Part shown: positions 16,988 through 26,212 of the stretch, one piece after another
Position numbering within the stretch: position 1 is the stretch's first letter
Layout: every line of letters starts with the position of its first letter
NCBI GenBank assembly: GCA_039818165.1
Contig: JBCBUL010000008.1
Span: forward strand, 1 to 64,000
DNA: 64,000 bases
Source: UBA5336 sp039818165
GTDB lineage: Bacteria > Pseudomonadota > Alphaproteobacteria > Caulobacterales > Hyphomonadaceae
Direction of reading: 5' to 3'
Translations under genes and position numbers: made by a program
Notes under the pieces: generated by a model
What the model was told of the DNA's origin: nothing
The model's database searches: none
What the model saw: the letters and a program-made list of their open reading frames with translations, nothing else

Positions 16988-17415
16988 GTGTCGGGTGCCT
17001 CAATGTGCTGCAACTCCCGCGGCACATAGTTCTCATCATGCTTTGCAAGCAGTTCGGTGGCTACGAATTGCCCGTTTTCGTCAAAGCTTCCGGTGGCAAC
17101 GACGCCAGAGCCTTCCCGGAACAGGTCTGGCGCAATCCCCGTGTAACTGACTGTGATCGCGTTTGGACTGTCATCGACCACTGAAAACAAAATCTCGGCA
17201 TCGACATCATAGGTCAGTGAGCCGGGCTCAACGAAACCGCCAATCTTTACGCGCTGGCCAGCCTCGGGCAGTCCCGTCTCAGCCAGGCGTTCCGGCGTGT
17301 AGAATAGGTCCGCGGTCTCCCGCATGGCGAACAGAACCAAAGCGGCGGCCGCAACGACCAGCACAGCAGCAATCGAAAAGGTCCAGAGACGTTGGGTGCG
17401 AGCTCTCATGGCCAT
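16984..17415 (-). CDS. ccmE: haem chaperone CcmE (CycJ)
   Basis: A 143-residue membrane-anchored haem chaperone. A single N-terminal membrane helix (about 12-30) precedes an OB-fold domain ending in ELLAKHDENYVP, where His126 is the covalent haem ligand and Tyr130 the usual axial ligand. It carries haem from CcmC to CcmF. Two start codons are available (17415, or 17409 for MRART). Confidence 0.96.
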   Translation of the reverse strand: MAMRARTQRLWTFSIAAVLVVAAAALVLFAMRETADLFYTPERLAETGLPEAGQRVKIGGFVEPGSLTYDVDAEILFSVVDDSPNAITVSYTGIAPDLFREGSGVVATGSFDENGQFVATELLAKHDENYVPRELQHIEAPDT

Positions 17416-17430
17416 GAGTATAGTCCACTC

Positions 17431-18033
17431 TCAATTCGGGGGAACTGCGGCTGAATTGGCACGCGATTCACGCACAAATGTCGATACCAGGGCACTGAAG
17501 CCCGCGCGATCGCGCCCGCCTTCGGGCAACCCGTTTTCGATTTCCGCCCAGTAGGCCTGCGCAGCAGCTTCGTCGCCGGCTTGCCAGTCCGCAACTCCGA
17601 CCAGAAATCCCGCGCGCAATTGGGTTCGGTCGAGTTGATAGGCCCGCTGGAAAAGCGCGCTTAACTCGGGTGACACCTCGCCGTTCGACATGCGCAGCAA
17701 AGCGTCGCCAAGTCCCAGCAAGGCAGGCACATGGGTGTTGTCTCGCCGGAGCGCGGACTGATACGCCCTGACAGCATCCTCGTCGCGCCCCTGATTGGCG
17801 AGCAATTGCCCGATAAAATAGTGCGGTTGAGGGTCTTCCGGACGTTCCTGCGTTAGCACTTCCAGCCGCGCTAGCCACTCCGCCGAGGTCATATCTTCCG
17901 GCGCTTTGCGCTCAAGTTCCGCCGTGCGCTTCGACATAGGCTGATCGGGCAATCCAGGCCGCCCCATCAAGGCGTAGAGCCCAGCTGCTAATAGCAAGGC
18001 ACCGATGGTGAGGATCCAGTCGACTGTCTTCAT
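17431..18033 (-). CDS. ccmI: cytochrome c maturation protein CcmI (CycH), short form
   Basis: A 200-residue protein with one N-terminal membrane helix (WILTIGALLLAAGLYALMG), then a TPR region (PQPHYFIGQLLANQGRDEDAVRAYQ; HVPALLGLGDALL). CcmI chaperones apocytochrome c to CcmF/H. It lacks the longer C-terminal domain of proteobacterial CcmI (usually 350-400 residues). Its ATG overlaps the stop of the upstream kinase gene by 4 bases. Confidence 0.88.
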   Translation of the reverse strand: MKTVDWILTIGALLLAAGLYALMGRPGLPDQPMSKRTAELERKAPEDMTSAEWLARLEVLTQERPEDPQPHYFIGQLLANQGRDEDAVRAYQSALRRDNTHVPALLGLGDALLRMSNGEVSPELSALFQRAYQLDRTQLRAGFLVGVADWQAGDEAAAQAYWAEIENGLPEGGRDRAGFSALVSTFVRESRANSAAVPPN

Positions 18034-19427
18034 GGTGAGGGTAGCCTGAGTGTCGCGCGCAAGCCACCCATTGGACTGCGAGAAAGCTCTAGAGCGCCGC
18101 CATAGAGCTCTGCGAGTTCACTTACGATCGACAGACCAAGACCGGTCCCGGGCGCAGATTCATCCAGTCGCACGCCCCGTTTGACTGCGGCTTCCCGCTC
18201 GCTCTCGCTTAGCCCATCGCCATCATCATCGATATGCAGGCAGAACTGATGGGCTCCGACGGTCTCACCGTTCAGAACCACTTCACTGCTCGCCCATTTA
18301 CAGGCGTTTTCCGCAAGGTTGCCGATCATTTCCTCCAAGTCTTGCGCTTCCCCCCGAAAGACAAGCCCCTGCGGCAACTCAGACCTAACAGTTACACCTT
18401 CCGCCTCAAACAGTCTGTTGAGCAGTCGAACAAGGCCCGCCGTGACGTCCTGCACCTCCGTGCGCGCACCGATTGTCTGCGCGCGGGCCGCTGCCTGGGC
18501 GCGCTTGAGATAGTGCTGCACATTGCGATGCATGGATTCCGTCTGACGCTGCACGACATCGTCCAGAGGTGTATTACCGGCCGCCTCATTTCTAAGGACC
18601 GCAATCGGCGTTTTCAGAGCATGGGCCAGATTTCCAACATGGGTCCGGGCGCGCTCAACCACATCGCGGTTATGATCTATCAGCTTATTGAGTTCTTCCG
18701 TGAGCGGGCGCACCTCTGCGGGATAATCCGTATCCATTTGCGTGCGATTGCCTGCGCGCACTTCGCTTAGATCACCCTGTATCCGCTCAAGAGGCTTGAG
18801 CACTTCGCGAACCTGGATCGCCATGGCGAGCAGTACTCCCCCTGCGAGAAAGACCATGGCGAGAATGATTGACAGGAGGAACCTGCGGGCGCCGGCATCA
18901 GACGCGCCACGGTCCGCTGCGGCCATGAGAACGGCGCGCTCCCCCTCATCAGAAAGGACAACGGCGCGCGCCGCGACACGCACCCGCTCGTCTTCGGCGG
19001 GCCCATCGGTGTTGGCGAAGAATGTGCCGCTGGTGTCGGCTAGGGCCTCTTGGGCGAGATCAATGGGGAGGGGAAGTTCGCTGAAATTCAGGCTATCGGC
19101 TCGGATATCCCTAATCGGCGAGTTTTCAGAAGATACCTGAACAATTGCCCAGTAGCGGCCCGCTAACGGAATTTCGTAACGCGGGTCGGCCGGCAATTGC
19201 TCATTATTCGCGGTAATTTCACCCGTGGATGACACATCGACAGCCCTCGAGAGTGCCACCAGGGTCGCGTCCAACTCATCTTCCAGAAGCTGGACCGCCT
19301 CGGCGCGATACAGCGCTGAGAGTGCAAACGCACCGCCAAACAGGACCACAAGACTCCAGACGCCTGCGCCGATCAGGAGGCGCTGGGCTAGTGATCCACC
19401 CTTGGGAAGATAGTTGGTGAGGATCAA
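18030..19427 (-). CDS. PhoQ/FeuQ-like sensor histidine kinase
   Basis: A 465-residue membrane histidine kinase: N-terminal membrane helix (about 18-38), a periplasmic domain to about 170, a second helix (FLLSIILAMVFLAGGVLLAMA), a HAMP region, H-box VGNLAHALKTPIAVLRNE, and an ATPase domain with NLAENACKWA, DDDGDGLS and GTGLGLSIV. The start is TTG 19425-19427, supported by an AGGAG site 8 bases away. The pair with the regulator upstream and the 4-base overlap with ccmI tie it to the cytochrome c operon. Confidence 0.9.
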   Translation of the reverse strand: MILTNYLPKGGSLAQRLLIGAGVWSLVVLFGGAFALSALYRAEAVQLLEDELDATLVALSRAVDVSSTGEITANNEQLPADPRYEIPLAGRYWAIVQVSSENSPIRDIRADSLNFSELPLPIDLAQEALADTSGTFFANTDGPAEDERVRVAARAVVLSDEGERAVLMAAADRGASDAGARRFLLSIILAMVFLAGGVLLAMAIQVREVLKPLERIQGDLSEVRAGNRTQMDTDYPAEVRPLTEELNKLIDHNRDVVERARTHVGNLAHALKTPIAVLRNEAAGNTPLDDVVQRQTESMHRNVQHYLKRAQAAARAQTIGARTEVQDVTAGLVRLLNRLFEAEGVTVRSELPQGLVFRGEAQDLEEMIGNLAENACKWASSEVVLNGETVGAHQFCLHIDDDGDGLSESEREAAVKRGVRLDESAPGTGLGLSIVSELAELYGGALELSRSPMGGLRATLRLPSP

Positions 19428-19473
19428 GGGGCTGGCTCCTGCGGCAATAGCCGCGAAGTCACCTTAAATCGGC

Positions 19474-20157
19474 TCAGCTCGCAAGGTGTTGCTCAGCCTG
19501 GGGTACAACCAGCCGATATCCGAGGCCGCGTTCGGTTTCGATCCGGTCCGATCCGATCTTCTTGCGAAGGCGACCGATGAACACTTCGATCGTGTTGGAA
19601 TCGCGGTCGAATTCCTGATCGTAAATGTGCTCCACAAGCTCCGTTCGCGAAACCACGCGCCCCTGATGGTGCATGAGATAGGCCAAGACGCGATACTCGT
19701 GGGCCGTCAGGCGGATCGGCTCGCCATTGACTGACGCCCTTGCAGATCGGGTATCGACGCGAAGTGCGCCCGCTTCAATGGCGGCAGCGCTATGCCCTGT
19801 CGCCCGGCGCAGCAGCGCGCGCAGCCGTGCCAATAGTTCGGCGGTGTAGAACGGCTTGGTGAGATAGTCGTCAGCACCAGCATCAAATCCTTTGACTTTC
19901 TCGCTCCACCGATCCCGGGCGGTCAGGATCAGGACGGGAAAGTCTTTTCCGTCCGCCCGCCAGCGTTCCAGAATGGTCACACCATCCAGTTTGGGCAGGC
20001 CAAGGTCCAGAATAACGGCGTCATAGGGTTCGGTATCGCCGAGGAAGTGGCCATCTTCGCCATCGGCAGCCAAGTCTACGGCATAGCCCGCATGCGACAG
20101 CGCATCTGCCAACTGACGACGCAGATCAGGATCATCTTCGACAACAAGGATACGCAT
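19474..20157 (-). CDS. PhoP/FeuP-like response regulator
   Basis: A 227-residue OmpR-type regulator. Receiver: VVEDD at the N-terminus, phospho-acceptor Asp in AVILDLGLPKLDG (about residue 51), switch Lys in YLTKPFYTAEL. Effector: winged helix with LTAHEYRVLAYLMHHQGRVVSRTEL and FIGRLRKKIG. It starts 3 bases after the PepSY gene stop. Confidence 0.94.
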   Translation of the reverse strand: MRILVVEDDPDLRRQLADALSHAGYAVDLAADGEDGHFLGDTEPYDAVILDLGLPKLDGVTILERWRADGKDFPVLILTARDRWSEKVKGFDAGADDYLTKPFYTAELLARLRALLRRATGHSAAAIEAGALRVDTRSARASVNGEPIRLTAHEYRVLAYLMHHQGRVVSRTELVEHIYDQEFDRDSNTIEVFIGRLRKKIGSDRIETERGLGYRLVVPQAEQHLAS

Positions 20158-20160
20158 GTG

Positions 20161-20475
20161 TCAGCCTCCACTCGACCTGGTGATCCGCCCGGTGCGGGCA
20201 TCCACCGAAATTCTCATTCGCCGACCTTCGCCGGTCATCCATTCAATTCTATACTCAACTCCTCCACCCGATGTGGAGAAAAGCTCCGCGTCCAACTGAT
20301 AGCCTCCATATCTGTCCTTCAAACGGGAAAACACTTCCCGAAGCGGAACGATATCGGCCGCGCGTCCAGACTCCCGAGGGTCCCCGGGCGTAAAGGACTG
20401 CGCGCTGGCAGAAGAGCCGAGCAATCCCGCAAGGGCTGTGCCGAGGGCGGCAAGGAAGAACGTGCGACGAAGCAT
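20161..20475 (-). CDS. small secreted PepSY-domain protein
   Basis: A 104-residue protein with a signal peptide (MLRRTFFLAALG to AQS, about 1-26) and a PepSY-like domain (VFSRLKDRYGG; VEYRIEWMTGEGRRMRISVDARTGRI). I placed the start at ATG 20473-20475 because the preceding open frame lacks family sequence. It heads the regulator-kinase-ccm transcription unit. By analogy with the small periplasmic modulators of PhoPQ/FeuPQ-type systems it may tune the kinase (inference). Confidence 0.8.
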   Translation of the reverse strand: MLRRTFFLAALGTALAGLLGSSASAQSFTPGDPRESGRAADIVPLREVFSRLKDRYGGYQLDAELFSTSGGGVEYRIEWMTGEGRRMRISVDARTGRITRSSGG

Positions 20476-20548
20476 TGTGCATCGTGCATAGGCTGAACGT
20501 ACTGAACGCCTCGTGAATACGCGTTTATCGGTTGTACAGACACCATGT

Positions 20549-21397
20549 CTACTCGGAGCGAGCCTTAAGAAAAGCAACCAGTTCGGGATCCTTCGGATTA
20601 TCGAGCACAAGCTCGAGCTTCGCGTAAAGACTCCCTGCTCCCTTTGCCGACTTCACGCCCTTTCCCTTCAGCCGCAGGACCGTTCCTGAGTTCGACCCCG
20701 CTGGAACACTTAAGGTAACAGGGCCAGAGGGTGTCCGGATTTCCACCTTCCCTCCCAAGACCGCAGTCTCAAGGGAAACGGAGCATTGCATCCTCAGATT
20801 GTCGCCGTCGCGCGTCCAGATGGAGCTGGGCTTCACCTGAACCTGAAGCAGCGCGTCGCCGGGCGCACCGCCGCTTGGGGAAGCGTGCCCCTGACTCTTG
20901 AGCCGAAGCGTCTGCCCATCCTCGATGCCAGCCGGGATATCAACTTCAAGGGAGCGACCGTCAGCCATCGCCATGCGACGGCGCGCGCCGGTAACCGCGT
21001 CTTCGAAGCTGATCTCAACCTGGTAGCGGACATCACGCCCACGAACGGGACCTGTGCGCCTACGGCCGCGTCCCCCGCCAAATATTCCGGAGAGTATATC
21101 CTCAAACGGGTCGCCCGCTTGCCCCCCTGCCCCGGCATTCTGATGCCCACCTCCTCCAAAGGGATGGGTTGGGTTGCCATCCCCATCGATTTCGCCTCGG
21201 TCAAATTTGGCACGCTGTTGGGAGTCCCCGAGAATCTCGAATGCCTGCGAGACCGCTTTAAACCGGTCCGCTTTCGCCGGGTCGTCAGGATGCAGGTCGG
21301 GATGCAACTCCTTCACAAGGCGGCGATGGGCAGCCCGTATTTCAGACTCACTAGCCGTTCGGCTCAGGCCCAATATGGAATAGGGGTCTTTGGCCAA
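20549..21397 (-). CDS. J-domain co-chaperone (CbpA/DnaJ-like)
   Basis: A 282-residue class-II DnaJ: N-terminal J domain with HPD at residues 32-34, a Gly-rich linker (about 75-105), and two C-terminal beta substrate-binding domains with no zinc finger. It stimulates DnaK ATPase. The start is TTG 21395-21397 (LAKDPYSILGL), with GAGGG upstream. It lies 125 bases downstream of the GTA cluster end on the same strand. Confidence 0.92.
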   Translation of the reverse strand: MAKDPYSILGLSRTASESEIRAAHRRLVKELHPDLHPDDPAKADRFKAVSQAFEILGDSQQRAKFDRGEIDGDGNPTHPFGGGGHQNAGAGGQAGDPFEDILSGIFGGGRGRRRTGPVRGRDVRYQVEISFEDAVTGARRRMAMADGRSLEVDIPAGIEDGQTLRLKSQGHASPSGGAPGDALLQVQVKPSSIWTRDGDNLRMQCSVSLETAVLGGKVEIRTPSGPVTLSVPAGSNSGTVLRLKGKGVKSAKGAGSLYAKLELVLDNPKDPELVAFLKARSE

Positions 21398-21522
21398 TGA
21401 AAGCGCCCTCGCAATTCAGTTCAGATCGTTGGACTGAGGTAAGCTCATGCGGCGCGAATTGGAACCCAGTCGCTTACCCTTCCCGACTTGGATACGGCTC
21501 TCAAGCGTTGTGGTACCGATCC
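21398..21522. other. intergenic region between the GTA cluster and the J-domain gene
   Basis: 125 bases with no convincing terminator, repeat or short gene. Confidence 0.3.
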
Positions 21523-21744
21523 TTAAGCGACGGCAACCGGCGCCAGTGCGTGCTGCGACAAGTCAATCTCTCCGGTAGGCGAAATCGACTCGATTTCGTA
21601 TGCCAGGCTTAGGACAGGCTCCGGCGCATCCCATTCATTGGAGATCGCATGGTCACGGGCGAACCAAGACACCTCACCGTCTGCCTGACGCCAAACCGAA
21701 TGGGCAGGTACCACCGGTTTGGAGGCAGTGTTTTCGAATGCGAA

Positions 21745-21747
21745 CTA
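21745..21747 (-). other. third in-frame TAG in the GTA host-specificity gene
   Basis: Codon 1136. Reading continues in the same frame for 73 more residues (FAFENTASKPVVPAHS onward) to TAA 21523-21525. Confidence 0.85.
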
Positions 21748-23904
21748 TACCGGAGAGCCTTGATCGCCAAGCCTCCAGAAAAGGGCCCGCCCCACATCGT
21801 CATTCGCAAGCGGCACACGAACCAAAGCATCATCCACAACAACGCACCGCGCACCCGTTTGCGCGCCCATTTGTGCAGGACGGTCTGTTCCTTTTTGCCC
21901 CCTCAGCAGTCCCGACAACCTGTATTGAGACGGGCCTATCAGTTCGGCGAAGCGGAAACTCAAACACTCCCAACCCCCCGTCGTTTCGACAAGCAACATA
22001 TTAGCGCCCGACAGGACAGCCAGCGGATCAGCAGAGCTCAAACCAGCAAATGCAAACTCCGCTTCAATAGTGCTCGCCTCATCCCAACGATGAAGCACGC
22101 CAGGAGCTAACGGAGCCGTCAAACGGCCCGTGAGGCTGGGGGTGTCGATCAATGCTCGAAACGTCTGCGTTGCTGAGGTGTCACCCGCCAACAGGTCAAT
22201 CCTTCCGGGCCATGGATCGGCAAAGCTGGCAATGGTGACCATCGGGTCTGCTTGCTCGCCAAACCTTGGACCATCGATCACAAGCAGGTCCGGCGAAATG
22301 ACTGCTGGAGGGACATTGGGCGCGAGCGGTGCAGAGACTCCAAGCAAAGGCAGAGCGACAGCGGTTTGCGGTGCGAGTTGCAGCATGTCTTCAAGGCCGC
22401 GCTCACAAGCGACGACAGCCCAAGTTTTGCCTTCAAGTTCGATTGTTGCGCCCACCTCAAGGTGACCCGAAAGCGCAGATCGGGTGACTTCAAACTGACA
22501 AAACGAGTTTGCATCCGCGAGGATCTGTTCTGCCACGCGTTCCGCTTCCGCCTCGGAGAACGACATGGGCAACTCCAGCGCCAGAACGCGGCGGGGGTCC
22601 CCATCTGGGGACTGCGCCTCTGCCAGTTCGACCTGGAAGGCATTCGCAAAACTTGAATGGGCCAAGTGCAAGCGGCCAGCAGCGGGTCGCTCACCATATC
22701 GCTGGAAAACCGGAGACGATGTGGCGGTGTCCCAGTCGAAACTGGACGCACCGCCAATCTCATCGACGCGGATGCTTACATTCGTCTCTGTTTCAACGGC
22801 TTTGAGCCCGTAAGCCGTAACGAGCGGCGCCAAGGCCGTGTCCAACTCCATGACACCGCTTAAGGCAAAGCCTTTCACCAACCCGCGTAAGTTGGCCGTG
22901 TTGATATCCACATCAGCCCTCCGGGCGAGATCGCCCACAACCCGTGGCAAGGACGTCAGGCCCGTGCGTCCGTTCAACCAGTGCCCATAGGACCAGTTTC
23001 CGCCATCGGACCAAACATCGTTCCGGCTCGGAAACGCCGGGAATGGACGCGCATCCCAGGCCCAAACAACGGCTTGTTCAATCGCCGACTGATCCTGCCA
23101 GTACGACAAAGCCCCCACCAGAGTGTTTGCCTGCAAGACGTCATCGCGCGCACCGCTTGAGTAAGGCGGAACGGCGCCTTCATCACTCTTGGGGTCAAAG
23201 AAGAGGTTCGGCGAGTTTGTGCTTTTATCGACGGCAGGAAAACCGATCTCACTGAATCGCATGGGTTTCGAGCCCGGAACCCATGGCGTTGGACTCTCGG
23301 ATCGTGCACCTGCCGGGCGAGGATAATGGGGCTGCCCCCACCAATTCAACACATCCTTTGACCGGAATACCCAGTCTTCCCCGTGGGCCGTGTCCTGAAT
23401 TGGCGAGCGAATCTGTGCCTCCCGATCAGCCGACGACGCGTAGTACCGGTCAAACTCCTCACCACCGGTTTGATTCTTGACGATGTAGGCAAGTTCACCC
23501 GGGTCACTGGCGCCTTCCAGACGGTCAAGATGCACATCGCCGTCACGCCAGTCGCCTGATGGCGGGTACCAATCAATGCCGACAAAATCGATGTCAGGAC
23601 TTCCCCAAAGAAGGTCCAGAGGAAAGTACACATCATTGGTGCCATTAGCGGGCGCGAAGGCGCCGTACTCGCTCCAGTCTGCAGCATACGAAACAGCGCA
23701 CCCCGCCCCCAGAATGGCTTTCACGTCAGCAGCCAGGTCCACGAGCCCCTCGACAAAGGGAAACACTCCCGCACCTGACCGCGTGCGGGTGAGGTCGCGC
23801 ATCTCACTTCCGATCAGGAATGCAGAGCAGACGCCGCTCGCCTTTGCGAGCCAGGCAACGTGAAGAATAAAGCGTCGATACCCCCAGTCCGAGCTATCGC
23901 CGGA

Positions 23905-23907
23905 CTA
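23905..23907 (-). other. second in-frame TAG in the GTA host-specificity gene
   Basis: Codon 416, in the context GTTGTG-TAG-TCCGGC. The following SGDSSDWGYRRFILHVAWL is family-like sequence within the TIM-barrel region. Confidence 0.85.
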
Positions 23908-24201
23908 CACAACCCGGTCACCGTCCAGCCGAAAGTCATCGCGCGCGGCTGCACCCAGAAAGGCTGCGACGTCATCTGCCGCAGCGGCGTTGCCATCGGA
24001 ACCACTGGCTATCCGGCCGCGCCAGGGAAAGGCGGGTTGCCCCTCAGGGTTTTGAGGTGGGATATCCATCAGAAGAAACGGGGTGAGGGTGACATCAAGG
24101 CCGCGCATGGCCATTTCCCGCATCGCCTGGACCACGGTTTGATCGCTTGGTGTTCCGCCATAATAGCTGTTGCCGATTTCATCGCGAGAAATGACGTGGG
24201 C

Positions 24202-24204
24202 CTA
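24202..24204 (-). other. first in-frame TAG in the GTA host-specificity gene
   Basis: Codon 317, in the context CGCAAT-TAG-GCCCAC. The following AHVISRDEIGNSYYGGTPSD continues the conserved entry to the TIM-barrel domain. Confidence 0.85.
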
Positions 24205-25154
24205 ATTGCGTCCCACATCTCCAGCGCGCCAGGTGATTGGAACGGTTTCCCGCTCGCGAGTCTCCACACCCGGACGAATGATGCACTGCCCCGCCCGCAA
24301 ATTATCTCCGAACCAACCGACGGTCAAAGATACCGCTTCAACCCGCGGCAGCTCTGCCTGAAGCTGGTCGAGTGAAACCAGAAAATCAGCGCGTCCATCC
24401 GCTGTGTGCACGTTCTGGGAAGCTTCTCGTCCGGGGAATGTGCGAACGCTGACGGGCTGGGTTGCATATACAAACTCTCCCGTCGCCGGGATCATGTTTA
24501 CCGCTTTCACGTGATCTGTGATCCCAGACCCCGTCGGTCCTCCCGGGCTACGGACGACCTCAAAAGACAGGTTCGGGATGCGGTTCCCAAACGCTTCCAG
24601 AGGGAAATCTTCGAAGACTATGTAGCATAGTCCTCCATAGGCTGGCGCCTTGCCAGCTCCGAGCTCAGCTTCGATGGCGGGGTCCGGCTCCTGATCCTCT
24701 GAGCCGCTGTAAGTCCGGAAGCTGTACAGTCCTGTTTCCAACAGTTCCCCGTTTGCCCAAATCTGGTCAACTCTGGCGTTCGGCCCTTCACAAATGCCAA
24801 CGGCAAAACTGACGGTGTACGTATAACTATTGACGCGCGGTCCGCCTTTTCCGCCTCGCGTTTCGCGTTGTTCGCTGAAGTCTCCAGCCCAGATGAGCTG
24901 CCCAGGGACCCGCATTCGGCCGTAAACGTTGGATATGCCTGCGCCTTCTCTGCTTTCCATGATTTGAAGAGCGTCAAACCGAGGCCCTTCACGCGGCGGT
25001 GTCAGGGCATCTTCGAGAGTGTCGGCGGCAAAGCGACCAAGACGACGACCTATGGACGCGCCTGAGATTTGCCGGCCCAGGACCTGAAAACTCCGGGGCA
25101 GGATCCGCCGGCCAATTGCTGCACCCGCTTGAGTCAGTGCAATCCTTGCCATGG

Positions 25155-25598
25155 TCAGTCCTCCAAATTGGGAAAAGAAAAGGCACCCGCAATCCGACGC
25201 GTCCACCACGGGACCAGCCGGGTCACACACACACTGCGCCCCCAATACGCATGTAAAATCCGTCCGCCATGGACGGTGCCTTCTATCAAGATTGCGCAGT
25301 GTTTTGCGGGCACTCCCGTGGACATTCGAAAGACCAGCACGTCGCCCTGGTCAGCTTGCTCGACGATCCGTTCGACAAGGTGACGGCGCGCCGCCTGCAG
25401 CAACAGATCGTCGCCTGTCTTCTCCGCCCAGTCAGCTGTATAGGGCGACGGCATCTCGGGTTCCGGCCCGACACAAGTGCGCCAGACACCGCGCACAAGT
25501 CCCAGACAATCGGCGCCGACAGCCTTGCGACTTGCCTGATGGCGGTACGGCGTGCCTATCCACTCCCCCGCAGCGGATACAATTTCTGAACGGGTCAT
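25155..25598 (-). CDS. GTA NlpC/P60 peptidase (gp14-like)
   Basis: A 147-residue NlpC/P60-fold cell-wall peptidase of the GTA/phage baseplate. Catalytic Cys31 (VGADCLGLVRG), His100 (PAKHCAIL) and a later polar His (HAYWG, about 112) are in place. It would cut peptidoglycan during DNA entry. I chose ATG 25596-25598 (MTRSEIVSAAG), which overlaps the previous stop by 4 bases. The gene is intact, unlike the next one downstream. Confidence 0.9.
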   Translation of the reverse strand: MTRSEIVSAAGEWIGTPYRHQASRKAVGADCLGLVRGVWRTCVGPEPEMPSPYTADWAEKTGDDLLLQAARRHLVERIVEQADQGDVLVFRMSTGVPAKHCAILIEGTVHGGRILHAYWGRSVCVTRLVPWWTRRIAGAFSFPNLED

Positions 25599-26212
25599 CG
25601 ATGCCGTTCCGCCTCGGGCCCGGCGAGCAGAAAATCGCTGCCCGGCATATGGGGAAATCCGCGAAAATTCTCCGCGTTGGAAAACCGGTCTCGGCAGGTT
25701 TGAATTCGCTGATCGCAATCGGTTCCCGAAAATGCAGGATCGGTTACATCCACTCCGCATCTCGCATCCCCCAGCACGGCATCACATTGGCGCGTGTAAG
25801 CCCGGCCCAACAGGTTCGCGAAGTCCGATTTTAGCGACACCAATGCTGCAGAAAATTGAAAACCATCATGTTCAATCTGGCTGAGACGACCGGACCAGAT
25901 ATGCGCGACACGCGTCGCTTTTTTCCAATCCGCACGGAATACATCAACGCGCGCACCATCCCACACGCCCGAGATCATATCCGCTTCGTCGAACATTTCA
26001 CTCTCGAGCGCACCGCTGACTTCGGCTGTTCCCGGGGTCAGGTCAGATGTCAGCGTAAACCTGCTGGCGTCAATCAATGCCCCCGGCGAGTAGGTTTCTC
26101 CATCGATTTCGAGCAGGTTGTCGTGCTCGGTGAGCCTGACAGCAACGCCGTCCTTGCGCAGAAAGGTCCAGCACTGGCAGGTTGTGTGGAGCGTGTTGAT
26201 CAATTCGGTCAT
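25595..26212 (-). CDS. GTA DUF2163 protein (gp13-like)
   Basis: A 205-residue protein of the DUF2163 / phage BR0599 family, a tail-tip hub component in GTAs (gp13). Family features are the start MTELINTLHTTCQCW, the central RVAHIWSGRLSQIEHDG and the C-terminal CDAVLGDARCGVD cysteine motif with further Cys at CDQRIQTC, which can hold an iron-sulfur cluster in homologues. It overlaps both neighbours by 4 bases. Confidence 0.9.
   Translation of the reverse strand: MTELINTLHTTCQCWTFLRKDGVAVRLTEHDNLLEIDGETYSPGALIDASRFTLTSDLTPGTAEVSGALESEMFDEADMISGVWDGARVDVFRADWKKATRVAHIWSGRLSQIEHDGFQFSAALVSLKSDFANLLGRAYTRQCDAVLGDARCGVDVTDPAFSGTDCDQRIQTCRDRFSNAENFRGFPHMPGSDFLLAGPEAERHR

Larger units (their letters stand above)
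21523..25152 (-). pseudogene. GTA host-specificity (gp15-like, TIM-barrel) gene with three in-frame TAG codons
   Basis: The frame runs from ATG 25150-25152 (MARIALTQAGA) to TAA 21523-21525, 1,210 codons, about the length of GTA gp15 megatron-like proteins. The N-terminus resembles phage tail-associated proteins; the middle carries the GTA TIM-barrel-like domain (GLDVTLTPFLLMDIPP; FLIGSEMRDLT; FVGIDWYPPSGDW; MRFSEIGFPAVDK) and a Phage-tail_3-like C-terminal half. In-frame TAG codons interrupt it at codons 317, 416 and 1136, with no frameshift; homology continues immediately after each stop. In contexts 2 and 3 (VV*SG, SPV*FA) a Tyr would fit what I recall of the family, so TAC/TAT to TAG changes are plausible. 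Either a young pseudogene or an amber-readthrough gene. It starts 2 bases after the NlpC/P60 stop. Confidence 0.8.

Noticed and set aside
21523..25152. Genome-wide reassignment of TAG as a sense codon
   Set aside because: TAG ends at least twelve normal genes in this window, such as lptD, surA, mmsA, terminase, mnhF, amidase and the GFA gene, at the expected family lengths.
21523..25152. Frameshifts as the cause of the broken gp15 gene
   Set aside because: All fragments lie in the same frame (start bases congruent modulo 3), and translation across each junction needs no shift.
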